DNA from: Lumbricus rubellus
Lineage: Eukaryota > Annelida > Clitellata > Crassiclitellata > Lumbricidae
DNA length: 64,000 bases
Reading direction: 5' to 3'
Assembly: GCA_945859605.1 (NCBI GenBank)
Contig: OX243828.1
Coordinates: forward strand, 22,346,609 to 22,410,608
Both the position numbers and the translations under genes were made by a program. Positions 1 to 10,930 of this stretch are shown in pieces; positions within the stretch are counted from its first letter, which is position 1, and every line of letters begins with the position of its first letter. The notes beneath the pieces are model-generated. The model searched no databases, had not been told where the DNA came from, and saw only the letters and a list, made by a program, of their open reading frames with translations.

Positions 1-200
1 GTCAGTAGAAATCCGATATAGGCCTATATATTATATACAATGTAATTATATACATATACATATTATACATATAATACATATAATACATATACATGTATAC
101 ATACAATCATACATGTATACATAATCTTTGCATATACATAATATACAATGTATTATACATATACATATTATATTATTATTATTATTATGTGGGCCTGCAG
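1..200. repeat. AT-rich TACATATA microsatellite
   Basis: Alternating TATACATA/TATTATACA words, ending in a short ATT run. Simple sequence with no coding content. Confidence 0.8.
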
Positions 201-469
201 AATCATTGCCAGATTAAATGGCGTGCATGACACGATCAGTCGGGGGGTGCGGCGTGGTGCCAGAGGGCAGTAATTAAGAAGACAGATCTGAATATTGAAT
301 TGTGGATATCCTAAGGATAGGATATTATGTACAATGTTATACATACATATACGATACAATTAAATTCATTTTCCCATCTGTCTATGGCTGTAAGATTAAA
401 AAAATTAATAATCCATTTTTGCCTCAGATTGAAAATTTCGGGCAACAAATCAAAACCTGTCCTAAACTT

Positions 470-595
470 CGTATGAGAATTGTGGAAAATTTATTATAAC
501 TCGGGGGTCAGACGTTGATTTATGTGGAGTTGGGTTGTGCAAGAAACATTTTACTATGAGCCATGAGAAAGATCAGGGGTTGAACCACTCAATCT
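470..595 (-). mobile_element. Diverged copy of the CAGGGTGAGAATT MITE family
   Basis: Resembles the repeat seen intact at 37241-37378, with the same order of blocks: AGAATTGTGG, then a GGGGGTCAGAC-like block, then GGTTGTGCAAGAAAC. The ends are worn and no target duplication is visible. Other copies are at 5700, 35062, 37241 and 55190. The bases on either side (200-470) hold nothing I recognise. Confidence 0.5.
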
Positions 596-599
596 TAAC

Positions 600-840
600 C
601 TCCCTCCGATTTTTATTTTTCTTCTTCTTCTTCTTCCTTCTTTTTTCTTCATCTAATTCTTTTATAGTTCTTTTCTCTTTCTACTTCACATTACTCTTTG
701 CAGTCTCCTTATTTAAACTTATCTACGCGTTCTTTTCATTCTTAACCTCCTTACAATTCTTCTTCTCCTTCTCCTTCGGTTTCTTCTTTCTCTTCTACTT
801 TCTCTTCGGCAGCTTCCTCTTCTTTTTCTATCCATCGTGC
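600..840. repeat. Pyrimidine-rich tract (TTC/TTT)
   Basis: Imperfect run of CTTC and TTCTT words. Open frames through it encode only Phe/Leu/Ser-rich low-complexity peptide, so it is not treated as a gene. Confidence 0.75.
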
Positions 841-1040
841 ATAGGTCTGTAATGTTAGAAAGGCAGAAGATGGAATTGGTCCGAACTGCCAATTGACTCA
901 TCGTCTCTCTCTCTCTGAGGAACTGCGGGAGGTAGTATAGGAGGGAGAAAAAAGGGGGAGCGGGGAGTGGGGATGATGGACTGGTCGATACGTTCTTTGG
1001 CAGCTGCTGCCGATGCTGGAACCGCTACTGCTGATGCTTC

Positions 1041-1351
1041 TGCTGATGGTGGTGGTGGTGGTCGTGGTGGTGGTGGTCGTGGTGGTGGTGGAGGTGGTAG
1101 TCGTGGTGGAGGTGGAGGAGGTGGTGGTGGAGGTGGTGGTGGAGGAGGTGGATGTGGTGGTCGTGGTGGTCGTGGTCGTTGTGGTGGTGGAGGTGGTGGT
1201 GGTGGTGGTAGTGGTGGTGGTGGTGGTCGTGGTGGTGGTGGTGGCCATGGTGGTGGTGGTGGTCGTGGTGGTGGTGGAGGTGGTGGTGGCCGTGGTGGTG
1301 GTGGTGGTAGTGGTCGTTGTGGTGGTGGTGGTAGTGGTGGTGGTGGCATCG
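1041..1351. repeat. TGG/GGT trinucleotide expansion
   Basis: About 310 bp of (TGG)n with scattered CGT and GGA interruptions. It is open in all three frames on both strands (polyGly, polyVal, polyTrp; polyPro, polyThr, polyHis), the signature of a trinucleotide repeat rather than of a gene. Followed at 1408-1430 by a short CTC run and at 1495-1680 by C/T-rich sequence. Confidence 0.9.
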
Positions 1352-1751
1352 GCTGCTGCTGCTGTAGAGGCTGCAAATGATAGATTGAGTTATCGTTTTC
1401 CAGTCATCGTCCTCCTCCTCCTCCTCCTCGTCGTGCAGCAGCAGCCGTGGAAATCAGTTTCCGGCGGAAGGCGTTGACATGGAGTGAGCGCCGGTCCTTC
1501 TTCCAGCCCCTCCTTCTTCCAGACCCCCTCCTTCCAGTTCTCCTTCTCCTGCCAGGTCTCCTCCTTCCTCCAGTCCTCCTCCTTCCAGGCTCCCTCCTCC
1601 TTCGACAGACGGAGATGATCCTCCATCACCACCCTATTCCACCCCTTCCAGCCCCTTTCACTCGTCCTGCCACCCCTAAGTCCTGACATCTGATCAGCGT
1701 CGTCTCCTCATCTTCGATGGATGCGGAAGATGAAGACGACTCCTGCATCAA

Positions 1752-1754
1752 GAT

Positions 1755-1785
<31 letters not shown>
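1752..1785. repeat. (CAG)n microsatellite
   Basis: About eleven CAG triplets, flanked by unrecognised sequence. Confidence 0.85.
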
Positions 1786-1839
1786 TCCATTTGCATAATT
1801 GTACCAGCGATAGTGCATCACTAATCTCTCTCTCCTTCA

Positions 1840-2360
1840 TATATATATTTATATATATATATATAAATGTATATACTATACGTACATGGCTACATGCATA
1901 CATAGGCTATATATCGTGTCTCTTATATAAATTACACCTAATTTATATACATTATTCATGGGCATAGTGTCAGCGATATATCTCTTATATAAATTACACT
2001 AATTTATATATAATTATTATTCATGGGCTTTGGGCGTAGTGTCAGTTATATACATTATATATATATATATATCGTGTCTCATATATAAATTACACCTAAT
2101 TTATATATATTATTCATGGGCATAGTGTCAGTATATAATACTATATCGTGTCCCTTATATAAATTACACCTATTTTACATGTATATAATTATGTATGTGT
2201 GTGGGTGCATTTGTGTATAAATTACACCTAATTATTATGCACATAGTATGCGTATGTAAGCTTGTCAATGTGTACGTGTAGGACTGTAGGTGTGTGTAGG
2301 TGCGTGTCGGTGTGTATATGTGTGTGTGTGTGCATTTGTGTATAAATTACACCTAATTTA
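1840..2360. repeat. AT-rich minisatellite with a TATAAATTACACCTAA core
   Basis: The core TATAAATTACACCTAATTTA recurs at about 1926, 1987, 2085, 2157, 2216 and 2340, usually followed by TTATTCATGGGC and TAGTGTCAG. Spacing is 60-120 bp, so this is an irregular tandem array rather than a clean satellite. Confidence 0.7.
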
Positions 2361-2364
2361 TATA

Positions 2365-2543
2365 CAGAGTGGACCAAAAAAAGACCTACGGTTTTTTGCC
2401 AATATATCTTGGCCAGAAGTAAGAATTTCGAAATGGTATTTTTACAGTCTTAAAAACAATTCATATTTACACGTGATGGCCAGATTTTATCAAAATATTT
2501 CAAACAGAACAAGAGTTATATCATTTTTAGTGAGACCACCCTG
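2365..2543. mobile_element. Tc1/mariner-type MITE, 179 bp
   Basis: Starts CAGAGTGGACC and ends GGTCTCA-type sequence (complement CAGGGTGGTCTCAC). The dinucleotide TA lies outside both ends (2363-2364 and 2544-2545), the target-site duplication of Tc1/mariner elements. A related copy on the opposite strand ends at 41635 and shares CCAAGATATTGGC and GATATAACT blocks. It encodes nothing. Confidence 0.65.
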
Positions 2544-2779
2544 TATGTATATACAAAAACATGGCACAGATATAATTAATACATGTATATGATCTTAAGT
2601 ATAGTAAATGTAAAGCCTATGTAAGTATACATACCGTTTGGTGAGATCATTCTGTCGTATAGCATATTATAGACCAAACATATACTCGCATTAATTTTGG
2701 CCGTATGTAATGTATCTTACAACTATATGTATTTTAATACATATTGCGCAAATGCATACATGTATATAAATATGCCATT

Positions 2780-2940
2780 ATGCACATAGTATGTGTGTGA
2801 GAGCGTGTCAATAAGTGTGTGTAGGTGTGTGTAGGTGCGTGGCGGTGTGTATGTGTGTGCGTTTGTGTATATATTATGTGTGTGTATGTAGGTGTGTGTG
2901 TGTATAGGTATGTGTGCGTGCGTGTGTGTATGTGTGTTAC
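2780..2940. repeat. GT-rich microsatellite
   Basis: Interrupted (GT)n/(GTAT)n tract. The stretch 2544-2780 before it holds nothing recognisable. Confidence 0.8.
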
Positions 2941-3104
2941 ATTGAGTGCGATATCTTTTATTCATGACTATATCGTTTCGAGCCGTCTTATCGAAATTAG
3001 ATGGAGAATGACTTTATAGGATGCGCAGCGATGTCGTCCTTATTACGTCGAGTTTGTTGTCCTTGTATCATTGGTCGGTCGGCGAGGACTGTCTGGCTGT
3101 TACA

Positions 3105-3550
3105 GCGAGTGGTATATGAAGACAGACAGACAGACACAGACAGACAGACACAGACAGACAGACACAGACAGACACAGACAGACACAGACAAAGATGCGGA
3201 TTAGATTTAGAGCACTGTAAAACAGCGAGTGCTAGGAAGACAGACAGACACAGACAGAGACAGACACAGACACAGACAGACACAAACAGAGACAGACAGA
3301 CAGAGACAGACAGACAGAGACAGACAGACAAAGATGCGGATTAGATTTAGAGCACTGTAAAACAGCGAGTGGTAGGAAGACAGACAGACACAGACAGACA
3401 GACAGAGACAGACAGAGACAGACAAAGATGCGGATTGGATTTAGAGCACTGTAAAACAGCGAGTGGTAGGAAGACAGACAGACAGACAGACAGACAGATA
3501 GACAAAGACAGACAAAGATGTGGATTAGATTTAGAGCACTGTAAAACGGG
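3105..3550. repeat. Minisatellite with a fixed core and an expandable GACA spacer
   Basis: Four copies of a roughly 45-bp core (AAAGATGCGGATTAGATTTA, then GAGCACTGTAAAACAGCGAG) begin near 3190, 3329, 3425 and 3517. They are separated by (GACA)n stretches of very different length. The cores are nearly identical, so the array expanded recently or is being homogenised. Confidence 0.85.
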
Positions 3551-3774
3551 ATTACAAACGACCTTCATTACATATACTAACGAACTCTATTCGATCCGAG
3601 AAACTTATTAGCCATTGCCGCCTGGATCGCAGATTATTATATACTCGACGCACAGACCGAAGGAGAAGAAGAAGGCTCTCGTATATAATGGTGACAATGG
3701 CTGACTGGCTAAGGGGGGGGGCGAATCCCCGGCCACACACAAACCAGTTAACCGAAGAAGTAACTGGCTTCGGC

Positions 3775-4535
3775 CCAATGAATGAATAAAATGACTGACT
3801 GACAGAATGAAGGAATAAAATGACTGACTGACAGAATGAAGGAATAAATGACTGACCGAATGACTGACAGAAAGAAGGAATAAACGATTGACTGACAGAA
3901 TTATTGCATAAATGACTGACTGGCATAATGATTGCATAAATGACTGACTGTCTGACAGAATGAATGCTTAAATGACTGACTGATAGAATGAATGAATATA
4001 AAATGACTGACTGACAGAGCGAAGGAATAAAATGACTGGCTTTGGCCGAATGAATGAATAAAATGACTGACTGACTGAATGAATGCATAAATGATTGACT
4101 GACTGACAGAATGAAACAAATGACTGATTGACAAAATGAAGGCATAAATGACTGACTGACAGAATGAAACAAATGACTGGTTGACGGAATGAAGGCATAA
4201 ATGACTGACTGACAGATTGAAACAAATGACTGACTGACAGAATGAAACAAACGACTGATTGACAGAATGAAGGCATAAATGACTGCTTGACAGAATGAAA
4301 TGCATAAATGACTGACTTACAGAATGAATGCATAAGTGACTGATTGACAGGATGAAGGAATAAATTAACAGAGTGAATGACTAACCGAATGAATGTACAT
4401 TGTACATTTATGTACAAGTGACTGAGAGAATGAAAAAATAAATGACCGACTGACTGGCTGAGTGAGAGAGTGAGTGAATGAATAAATAACTAAATGAAAA
4501 AATGACTGACTGGTTTACTGAATGCAAGATTGACT
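3775..4535. repeat. TGACTGACAGAATGAA minisatellite (25-29 bp units)
   Basis: More than twenty imperfect units of AAATGACTGACTGACAGAAT followed by GAAGGAAT or GAATGCAT. Long antisense frames rich in Ser/Gln/Phe (up to 232 codons) come purely from the repeat and exist in three overlapping frames; they are not genes. Confidence 0.9.
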
Positions 4536-4539
4536 TAAA

Positions 4540-5690
4540 TTTCGGTTGTAAAATCACTGAATAACAGACCAATTTTATAACCTCTCAAAATTAGAGTTAG
4601 GCAGTTACGTTTGGCTAGCACCAGACCGCGGTGTTATGCGCTTCTTATAACACCAGTTAGGTGTTAATTGGTGATGTTCTTTTACTGACTACATTCGTTC
4701 CTGTTATTGTTCCTGTTGCTGTTCTTGTTTCTTTTGTTGCCCATGTCATTGTCTTGCCGACGAATTGCGCTTTCCTGTAGTTAAGCCTTTTCTTCAGCTC
4801 CAATAATTCGGAGAGTGAAGAGTTATAAAAATTAATGATACATGTATACCAACCTTAGTATGCGAAAATACATAATATGCATACCCGTATACACGTGTAT
4901 AAAGGAATGTGCAGTGTTCTTTTCGCATGATGTATATATAACATTAATATATATATTAATATATTATATTATATGAAATGCATGCTGAGAAGTCGTAAAC
5001 GGCGAACCGAGCGCCGTCTAATTAATCGCAGAAATAACATTTCCTAAAAGAACGAGTCCGGAATTATTGTTGTGCGTCTTTCGAATGGTCTTGGACGTAG
5101 AGTTGATTTATCGCAGTCTCTTGCTACTGCTGCTACTGCTGCTGGTACTGCTGGTACGGCTACGGCTGTCCATTGCGCTCACTTCATAAAGCGCAATATC
5201 GAGAATATTATATATGTGTCTAGTTCGTGTCGGCAGCCAGAGACCGCGTTGGGGTCACGCTAAGATCCTCTTAATAATATATACACCGCTGGACGGATTG
5301 TTTCGTTCGCCGTGGCAGAGTACTTGGTTGGGAGCTGAAGCGTATGAGGCTGCTGCAGCTAGGGGCGATGATGATGATGATGTAGAATTCGGAGTAGGCG
5401 GAATTGGAATTTGACCGCAAGTTTTTATGGTGCTGCACCGTCAGGTTCCAAGCGTCATTATCAATGTAACGTAATAAATAGTGAACGCGTAATGCGTTAC
5501 GTGAACCTTACTTGTGCAATGTGCATATGTATACAGTCGAGTGAACGATTCTTTGCGGGTCTCCGGTTCATTTCTCCGTTTCAATAATGCTCTTCTTGAT
5601 TAAACGAATATAGGTAGCCTACAGTAACTGAGCATGCGCGGTGAACCTGATGCAGTGCAAAGTTCAGCCCATTCAGTTGTAGGCCTATGT
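4540..5690. other. Unassigned sequence
   Basis: No supported gene. Contains an AT microsatellite at 4930-4975 and a short CTG/CTA-rich stretch near 5120-5165. Confidence 0.5.
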
Positions 5691-5699
5691 AGGCTATGT

Positions 5700-5843
5700 C
5701 AGGGTGAGAATTATCGGAGTTGGGGTTTCAACCCCCCAGTCTTTCTTAGAGCCCCATAGTAAAGTCTGTTTTTAGCACCACAATTCCAGGTGGATAATGG
5801 AAATGGTCCAACCCCCAGTTATTTTTCCACAATTCTCACACTG
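5700..5843 (+). mobile_element. MITE, CAGGGTGAGAATT family, 144 bp
   Basis: Ends CAGGGTGAGAATT and AATTCTCACACTG are inverted repeats. The body contains GGTTTCAACCCCCCAGTCTT and TTAGAGCCCCATAGTAAAGT, shared with 35062-35199 and, inverted, with 37241-37378. Flanking octamers GGCTATGT and ATGTATGT agree only at the last five positions, so the target duplication is uncertain. Confidence 0.7.
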
Positions 5844-5932
5844 ATGTATGTATGCATGTATTTGCGGGGGTGGGGTCAGCGAGACCTATAGGGTATAGGT
5901 ACATTGGGGTTTTTGGTCCTATTGATTTCCTT

Positions 5933-6218
5933 CAGGGCCGTAGCAACAATGAACGTGGCCCCCTCCAAGCATAATGTCTGGGCCGGTGGGACCTTGCAAT
6001 GGAGACACCAGGATGCGGCATTTTTTGGGGCCCGAACTTTCTGACCGCCTTTTTTAGTCATCCGGCCAAAATCTAGGGAAAATTTCAACAATTCTCTGTT
6101 CGAAAAAGTTGTTGACCTTGTTTTAGTCATTTCATTAATTTTTTGCCACTTTGGGGGCCCCTTCCTTGAGGGGCCCCCCTTCGGTCGAAGGGTACGGAGG
6201 GCGGTCGCTACGCCTCTG
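5933..6218. mobile_element. hAT-like MITE, 286 bp
   Basis: Left end CAGGGCCGTAGC, right end GCTACGCCTCTG. The 8-bp flanks are identical (ATTTCCTT at 5925-5932 and 6219-6226), the length expected of hAT transposition. Contains the internal block CCTTTTTTAGTCATCCGGCC near 6047, which recurs in other elements of this window. No transposase. Confidence 0.85.
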
Positions 6219-6329
6219 ATTTCCTTAGGGTTTCAGTCCTATGGAACTCCTTATAGGGTATAGTCCTATATGATAGCTGCAGCTGATGTATAATAAGCAT
6301 GTGAGATGATTTCAGTTCTTTTGTAATTT

Positions 6330-6420
6330 ATATATATGTCTATTTATTTAAGTCTATGTGTATGTAATATATATATATATAATATGTATATATATATTTA
6401 TATATATATGCAATGCATGT
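6330..6420. repeat. (TA)n-rich microsatellite
   Basis: Alternating TA with ATG interruptions. Confidence 0.75.
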
Positions 6421-6582
6421 TCATGTATGTATTACCGTGGACGTCTTCGTTCAGTGGGTGGTATAGACTATTAGACGGGTGTCGCGAAATGTTCTATCTC
6501 TCTATCGCCTTTTCATCTTCTTGTCTATACCTTCTTCGTCTTTCTCTTCTTCTTCATTCTGTTTATAATAGGACGAAAGACC

Positions 6583-6822
6583 GCGAACGGACGGACGTAC
6601 GGCCGGATGGACGAACGGACGTACGCAGGGACGTACGGACGGATGCACGGACGGACAGACGGGTGGACGGACGAATGGAAGGACGGACGTACGGACGGAC
6701 GGGCGGGCGGACGGACGGATGCACAGACGGACGGAGGCATGGACAGATGGACGAACGGACGGACGCACGGACGTACGGAAGGACGTACGAATGGACGGAT
6801 GTACGGCCGGACGGGTCTCTTT
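6583..6822. repeat. (ACGG)n degenerate tetranucleotide array
   Basis: About 240 bp of GGACGGAC/GGACGTAC/GGATG words. Frames on both strands translate to Thr-Asp-Gly-Arg or Val-Arg-Pro-Ser repeats only. Confidence 0.9.
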
Positions 6823-6954
6823 AAAAGGCGATCGATAGTCGGATATTGACTCGCTGTCAATATTAGCCGATGTTTAACATGGATACAAGACTAGGAGGAG
6901 GAGAAGCCATCAATGGTTGCGCAGTCTCATTCATGCATGCAGTCTCTTCTATTC

Positions 6955-7415
6955 CCCTCTATATATATATATAATACACGTTCTTCCTCTGTATTATATC
7001 TGCGTCTCTGCCTCTCTGTCTGTTTGTCTATTTTTTGCTCATATATAAAGCACTCCTGATCACTCTCTCTATGTCTCTCTCATTTCCCTATCTCTCCTGC
7101 TCTCTCTGCCTCCTTCCCTTTGTCTGTCTGTCTGTCTATCTCTGTCTCTCTGTCTGTTTTTGCTCCTATAAAGCGGTCCTGGTGTCTCTCTCTCATTTCC
7201 ATATCTCCATTGCTGTCTCTGCCTCCCTCTGTCTCTCTCTCTCTCACACTATGTCTCTGTCTGTCTGTCTCTCTCTCTCTTTATTTCTGATTTTCCTATA
7301 TCTCTTACTGTCTGTCCCCCTCTCTGTATATCTCTCTGTCATTTTCTCATTCCCTATCCATCCCTCTTGCTCACTCTGCCTCACTCTGTCTCTCTCTCGC
7401 TTTCTCGGCCGCTTC
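6955..7415. repeat. TCTCTG/TCTG pyrimidine-rich microsatellite
   Basis: Interrupted TCTC, TCTG and TTCC words with two copies of a GCTC(C)TATAAAG block about 115 bp apart (7038 and 7160), suggesting a longer repeated unit. Confidence 0.8.
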
Positions 7416-7419
7416 CTGT

Positions 7420-7990
7420 TTAAATTGATTATCGGAATGCTCTGTCCAAGGGCCAGACAGACTATCTGCATGGAGGAAGATCGAAAAGTTAACACAATAC
7501 AAACTTCATCAAGCGTGTACATCGGTTGCATGCACGGAGAAGATGAATAGGAGGAGGAGGAGAAGATGAAAAGGACTAGAAGGGACACAACGACTGATGC
7601 CTAAACGTTGAACCGGGGGATGGGAGGGGCAAGGAGAAGGACACGCCAGGGAGAGACTACAATGCCATCAGGTCTTGTGTTTGCTCAGGGGAAAACGGTC
7701 TTAAGAATCTGGCGAGCGATGGAACCAAAACAGAGTAAATGTTGTTCGACGCCGCATATAATGCGTGTCTCCATATATAGGTTGTGAAAGGAATATGACG
7801 AGCCCGTTGAATTTTTATTCCAATAATTTATGCTCTGCGATGCAGAAGCTATAAACGAACGACGTTAGAACTGTGTGCCACTGCATATTAGATCTGTATA
7901 CGATTTGAAAAAAAGACAAAATTCTGCCTCGGCCAACGACGTTTTATCGATTTCTATTATTTTGTCCACCAATAGAGGAACTTATAATTG
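7420..7990. other. Unassigned sequence
   Basis: No gene, repeat or element recognised. Confidence 0.5.
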
Positions 7991-8238
7991 AAGTTTAGCA
8001 CATGTTAGAATAATTCCAGTTTGATGATTGCAGTTTAACACATGTTAGAATAATTCCAGTTCAATCATTGAAGTTTAGCACATGTTAGAATAATTCCAGT
8101 TTAGTGATTGAAGCTTGACACATGTTGGAATAATTCCAATACAATGATTGAAGTTTAACACATGTTGGAATAATTCCAGTTCAATAATTAAAGTTTGACA
8201 CATATAATGTTAGAATAATTTCAGTTCCATGATTGTAG
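7991..8238. repeat. 40-bp minisatellite, six units
   Basis: Unit AAGTTTAGCACATGTTAGAA then TAATTCCAGTTCAATGATTG. Copies begin at 7991, 8031, 8071, 8111, 8151 and 8191 with exact 40-bp spacing; the last carries a small insertion. The period is uniform and there is no repeat/spacer alternation, so it is not a CRISPR array. Confidence 0.92.
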
Positions 8239-8546
8239 GCTAATATGATGGATCCTTGTTTATCATTTGAAACTGGCACGAACGCTTGCAGTATGATTAC
8301 AAGTTTCAGTATGGACGGATGATCACAAGTTATTACAAGAAAAAACCCAGAAATAGGCCTATGCTAAAATACGCTGAAATGAATTGTCTCTACGGAAATT
8401 TCTGAATAGATCTGCAGTCCGTACTTCTGGGAAAGGACTCTGTCACTATGCAGAACGTAGTAAAATTTGAATTCCCTTCAGAATTGAATATTTTGTATGA
8501 ATCCCAACCAGAATTTCACAATCATCGAAAAATCTTATAGAACGAT

Positions 8547-8965
8547 CAATGGCGTAGCAAGGTGTTTGGGGGCCCATGTGCAGGGTTTCTGTGGTGGGCC
8601 CCTTCAATGCTTGAAGCCCCGCGATTTCAAACAAAAAGGCTGCGCAAAAACGCCTGGCTCTTTTGATATAGACACTGCATATTTCGCACTCGCAATTAAA
8701 TACATAATTAGCTTATCACAATTTTTATTATTTAGGCCTATATTTTTAAAATATTTTTAATTTCTTCAGTCTACCAGAGAAAATTGAATTAGAACTTAAA
8801 CCAATGACACTTTTGAGTGTGTACGCCAAACTTGTAGGCTAGACTTGATTACGTTCTGAATAGGCTATTCAGAAAGTAAAAAATTGACTCTGACCGCCGG
8901 GGGCCCCTTACTGCCGGGGGCCCTCGTGCACTGCACAGGCTGCACGCCCTATTGCTACGCCACTG
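8547..8965. mobile_element. hAT-like MITE, 419 bp
   Basis: Ends CAATGGCGTAGCAA and TTGCTACGCCACTG are inverted repeats. A perfect 8-bp duplication AGAACGAT flanks the element (8539-8546 and 8966-8973). GGGGGCCC blocks lie near both ends. The interior is AT-rich and non-coding. Confidence 0.88.
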
Positions 8966-9351
8966 AGAACGATTCATAACCCGGTTTAGCCCAATAGTTT
9001 GTTGTTTAATTTGAAAGCTATTTTGTGCTGTTTCTGCAAGCTCTAATGGATATTGTTCATATTTTACTTCCAAAAACTCTGGCAAATGTAACCAATAAGG
9101 GCCTACAGACTTCTATAGACTATAGTAGTAGGCCTATCCTGAATTAACCAGCCTATTAGATGTTTGAAATTTGAAGCTATACCTTGGTAAGATAACTGTT
9201 TTAGTTTTCTTTTAAATCACGCCTTGATCCAATTTTATTTCTTACGGAGCTTCTTTGTGATCCACTATTTGACAAGGACTCAAACTCGGTGTGAGATCAA
9301 GTAGTCAGAGGTATCAACGGTCGAAAACATCGTTATTGCGCATTTGGAATT

Positions 9352-9670
9352 TTGGGTGCTACGGCCATTACTGACGCAATTGTGGTTTTCAGAAAGAGTT
9401 CCTGAGACATTTTTGGGAACTTTTGTGCCTCACTGTGCTCTTAATATTCCTTCACCTTTCCTGAAAACTTTAGTTTGCTACACGCTATTTCCAGGTGATC
9501 ACTAATGACTTTGGAAAATGACGGCCATTTTGGACGCAATCTTGGTTTTCAGAAAGATCTCCTGAAGGATTGTTTGGCACTTTGGTATCTTATTCTACTT
9601 GTAGGCCTATTCCTACACCTGCCCTGAAGTTTTGAGCTTGTTATATATGAACTATTTCCACATTTTGAAT
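9352..9670. repeat. Two-copy tandem repeat, 160-bp period
   Basis: ACGGCCATT followed by GACGCAAT, TGGTTTTCAGAAAGA and CTATTTCCA occurs at 9361 and again at 9521. The copies have diverged clearly. The neighbouring stretches 8974-9350 and 9671-10060 hold nothing recognisable. Confidence 0.75.
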
Positions 9671-10059
9671 TTATTGTTTTTGAAATACATCCAATGAGAA
9701 ATAACTGGAAAAAACTGGAAATTTTTTCCATTTTTCAACTGGAACTATATCACATTTCATTTAGACTTTCGTCATGAACTCTGAGCTCAAAATATCTTTC
9801 TTTCGCTTGTAGCACCAAAATGCACAATATTACGCTAACAGCTCTGACCATTGTACAGATCTAATTTTATACGCGTGTCTCCATAATATTATAGCCTACT
9901 TTGGGAAAACATCCTCAGTAAGAAGTTCCTGCGCTCACACTTAATTAAATCGAAAATAATTACTTTAGCCTTTACCGGGTACGTGATTTGAGCAAACGCG
10001 AAACCCTTTAGACAATATTGTCTTTCGGAAAGTAAACTTAGCGACGGCAATCAGTTGAT

Positions 10060-10335
10060 TATCGGCATGTGCGTGGGCGTGTGCGTGTGTATGCGTGCGT
10101 CTGTGTGTACGTGTGTATGTGTGTAAGCGTGTGTATATGACTGTATATGTGCTGTGTATGTAGGACCTTGTATATAGACCTATATGAAAGTGTGTATGTG
10201 TGTGTATGTGTGTGTGAGTGTGTGTATGTGCATGTATGCGTGTGTATAAGTGTGTGTGTGTGTGCGTGTGTGTGATTCTAAATGCATGTGTGCGCGCGTG
10301 TGTGTGTGCGTGTGTTTGTGTGTGTGATTCTAAAT
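10060..10335. repeat. GT/CA microsatellite
   Basis: Long interrupted (GT)n with GTGTGTGATTCTAAATG repeated near 10268 and 10321. The stretch 10336-10930 after it holds nothing recognisable. Confidence 0.85.
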
Positions 10336-10930
10336 GTAGCTCTACACAATACATATATACAAGAAATTAAGTCGCATAGAAAAGGAAGACGTGATCGCGA
10401 CTCGATCAGTATACGTTGCGTCCTGAAACGTGATTCTGTTGGGCATATTTATTTAGCTCATTTGTATCATGGTCTATTGGACAACTGAGAAACGCATATA
10501 GACATCCTGTCTACATGTATATTAGGTCTTCACGTATACGTGCATCGGTGTTACGTAGAAGCTAAGATAATAACTTTCTTTAATAAAGCAATATATGTAG
10601 TGCTGTCCACATTTCAGTGTACAGGCATTATAATGACGTGCATCATCTATAGAGAGAATCAGTAGCTAGTCAAAAATAAATGTTTAAAAGCAGCACACAA
10701 AATTCTAACACCAACATGTTCTAATAGCTTAAGTACAACTATATAATTATTAGATAGGCCTATGAATGTGTGTGTGGGTGCTCATGTGCATTTCAATGTT
10801 TACATGAACCATAATATTATTGATTGAGTCACTGCTATTCGTATCTGTTCTTAATAAACGATGCAGAAGGCGAGATTTTTCAAAATGTCTAGGATTGCAG
10901 ATAGTACATATATATATATATATATATATA

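Noticed and set aside
967..1477. Long Gly-, Val- and Pro-rich open frames on both strands
   Set aside because: They exist in every frame because the DNA is a TGG repeat; no start context, domain or codon bias supports a protein.
3552..4417. 232-, 149- and 134-codon antisense frames
   Set aside because: Three overlapping frames through one minisatellite, all made of the same SVSQSF-like repeat; artefact of a stop-free unit.
7991..8238. CRISPR-like array
   Set aside because: Continuous 40-bp tandem units with no unique spacers, in an animal genome.
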